Source: Methylococcaceae bacterium
GTDB taxonomy: Bacteria > Pseudomonadota > Gammaproteobacteria > Methylococcales > Methylomonadaceae
Reading direction: 5' to 3'
NCBI GenBank assembly: GCA_030699345.1
Contig: JAUYMX010000440.1
Location: 1 to 13,603 of the forward strand
Length of the DNA stretch: 13,603 bases
Shown piece after piece: positions 13,536 through 13,603 of this stretch. Under the pieces are notes generated by a model. It made no database searches, was not told the DNA's origin, and was given only the letters and a program-made list of their open reading frames with translations. The first letter of the stretch is position 1. Every line of letters starts with the position of its first letter. The position numbers and the translations under genes were made by a program.

Positions 13536-13603
13536 ATGAGCGACCTGATTAACGACCCGAACCTGATTTCAGCCATGCAAGAATTAGGGCGTGGACTCAA
13601 ATC
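13536..13603 (+). CDS. N-terminus of a putative IS256-like transposase, partial
   Basis: ATG 13536, with AAGGAG 5 bases upstream, opens a frame that stays open to the window edge (22 full codons, MSDLINDPNLISAMQELGRG then LK). The composition, a short acidic start followed by an amphipathic helix, resembles the N-termini of mutator/IS256 transposases, where a segment like LKT-DL-x-LS follows. No catalytic DDE residues are in view. The upstream sequence looks like an IS256 terminal repeat, which is the main support. Another family cannot be excluded with so few residues. Confidence 0.5.
   Translation, partial: MSDLINDPNLISAMQELGRGLK

Larger units (their letters stand above)
13463..13603 (+). 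mobile_element. Probable left end of an IS256-family insertion sequence
   Basis: From about 13463 the sequence GAGGAGGGTGTAAATAAATC followed by CGTGTAACCGC resembles the GTGTAA-rich terminal repeats of IS256-type elements. About 70 bases later a frame with a strong ribosome site begins, the usual spacing between the left end and the transposase gene in this family. The exact boundary, target duplication and right end cannot be seen because the element leaves the window. The call rests on remembered similarity and could be wrong. Confidence 0.45.

Overview
The window looks like chromosomal DNA of a gammaproteobacterium with roughly balanced base composition. It is possibly a methanotroph or methylotroph (Methylococcales-like), but that placement rests on overall gene flavour, not on a marker gene. 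The recognisable content is a heme d1 biosynthesis radical SAM gene (nirJ), an envelope AsmA/DUF748-type protein, a MIF-family tautomerase, a complete TetR-controlled RND efflux operon, a small DUF2845 exported protein and a flavin-reductase-like protein. The right edge runs into what is probably an IS256-family insertion sequence.

Layout. Positions 1-163 (minus) hold the N-terminus of an unidentified exported protein, divergent from nirJ (532-1674, plus). The 368-base gap between them holds several short palindromes. nirJ converges with a 1018-residue DUF748/OmpA-like protein (2034-5090, minus). The gap between these two is almost filled by a nested inverted-repeat structure (1693-1989) whose outer arms are perfect 23-base REP-like sequences. 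Upstream of the DUF748 gene, on the same strand, lies a MIF/phenylpyruvate tautomerase-family gene (5193-5540) with its own intrinsic terminator.

The tautomerase gene is divergent from a TetR/CecR-like regulator (5780-6448) that heads a compact operon: regulator, NodT-type outer membrane lipoprotein (6438-7964), lipoprotein membrane-fusion protein (7961-9073), HAE1-type RND permease (9070-12180) and, 37 bases later, a DUF2845 protein (12218-12547). The first four genes overlap by 11, 4 and 4 bases, which suggests translational coupling. The regulator promoter has a perfect TTGACA -35 box. The 17-base spacer is almost entirely a palindrome, and a second copy lies 27 bases downstream, a textbook arrangement for autorepression by a TetR dimer. 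Together the genes should form a tripartite pump across both membranes. The substrate cannot be read from the sequence.

A flavin-reductase-like gene (12591-13127, minus) converges with the operon. After an AT-rich intergenic stretch, a short reading frame with a good ribosome binding site (13404) runs into what looks like the left end of an IS256-like element, whose putative transposase starts at 13536 and leaves the window.

I found no RNA genes, CRISPR arrays or obviously new defence or biosynthetic system. The most unusual structures are the nested repeat at 1693-1989, the twin operator at 5705-5749, and the probable gene disruption at the right edge.
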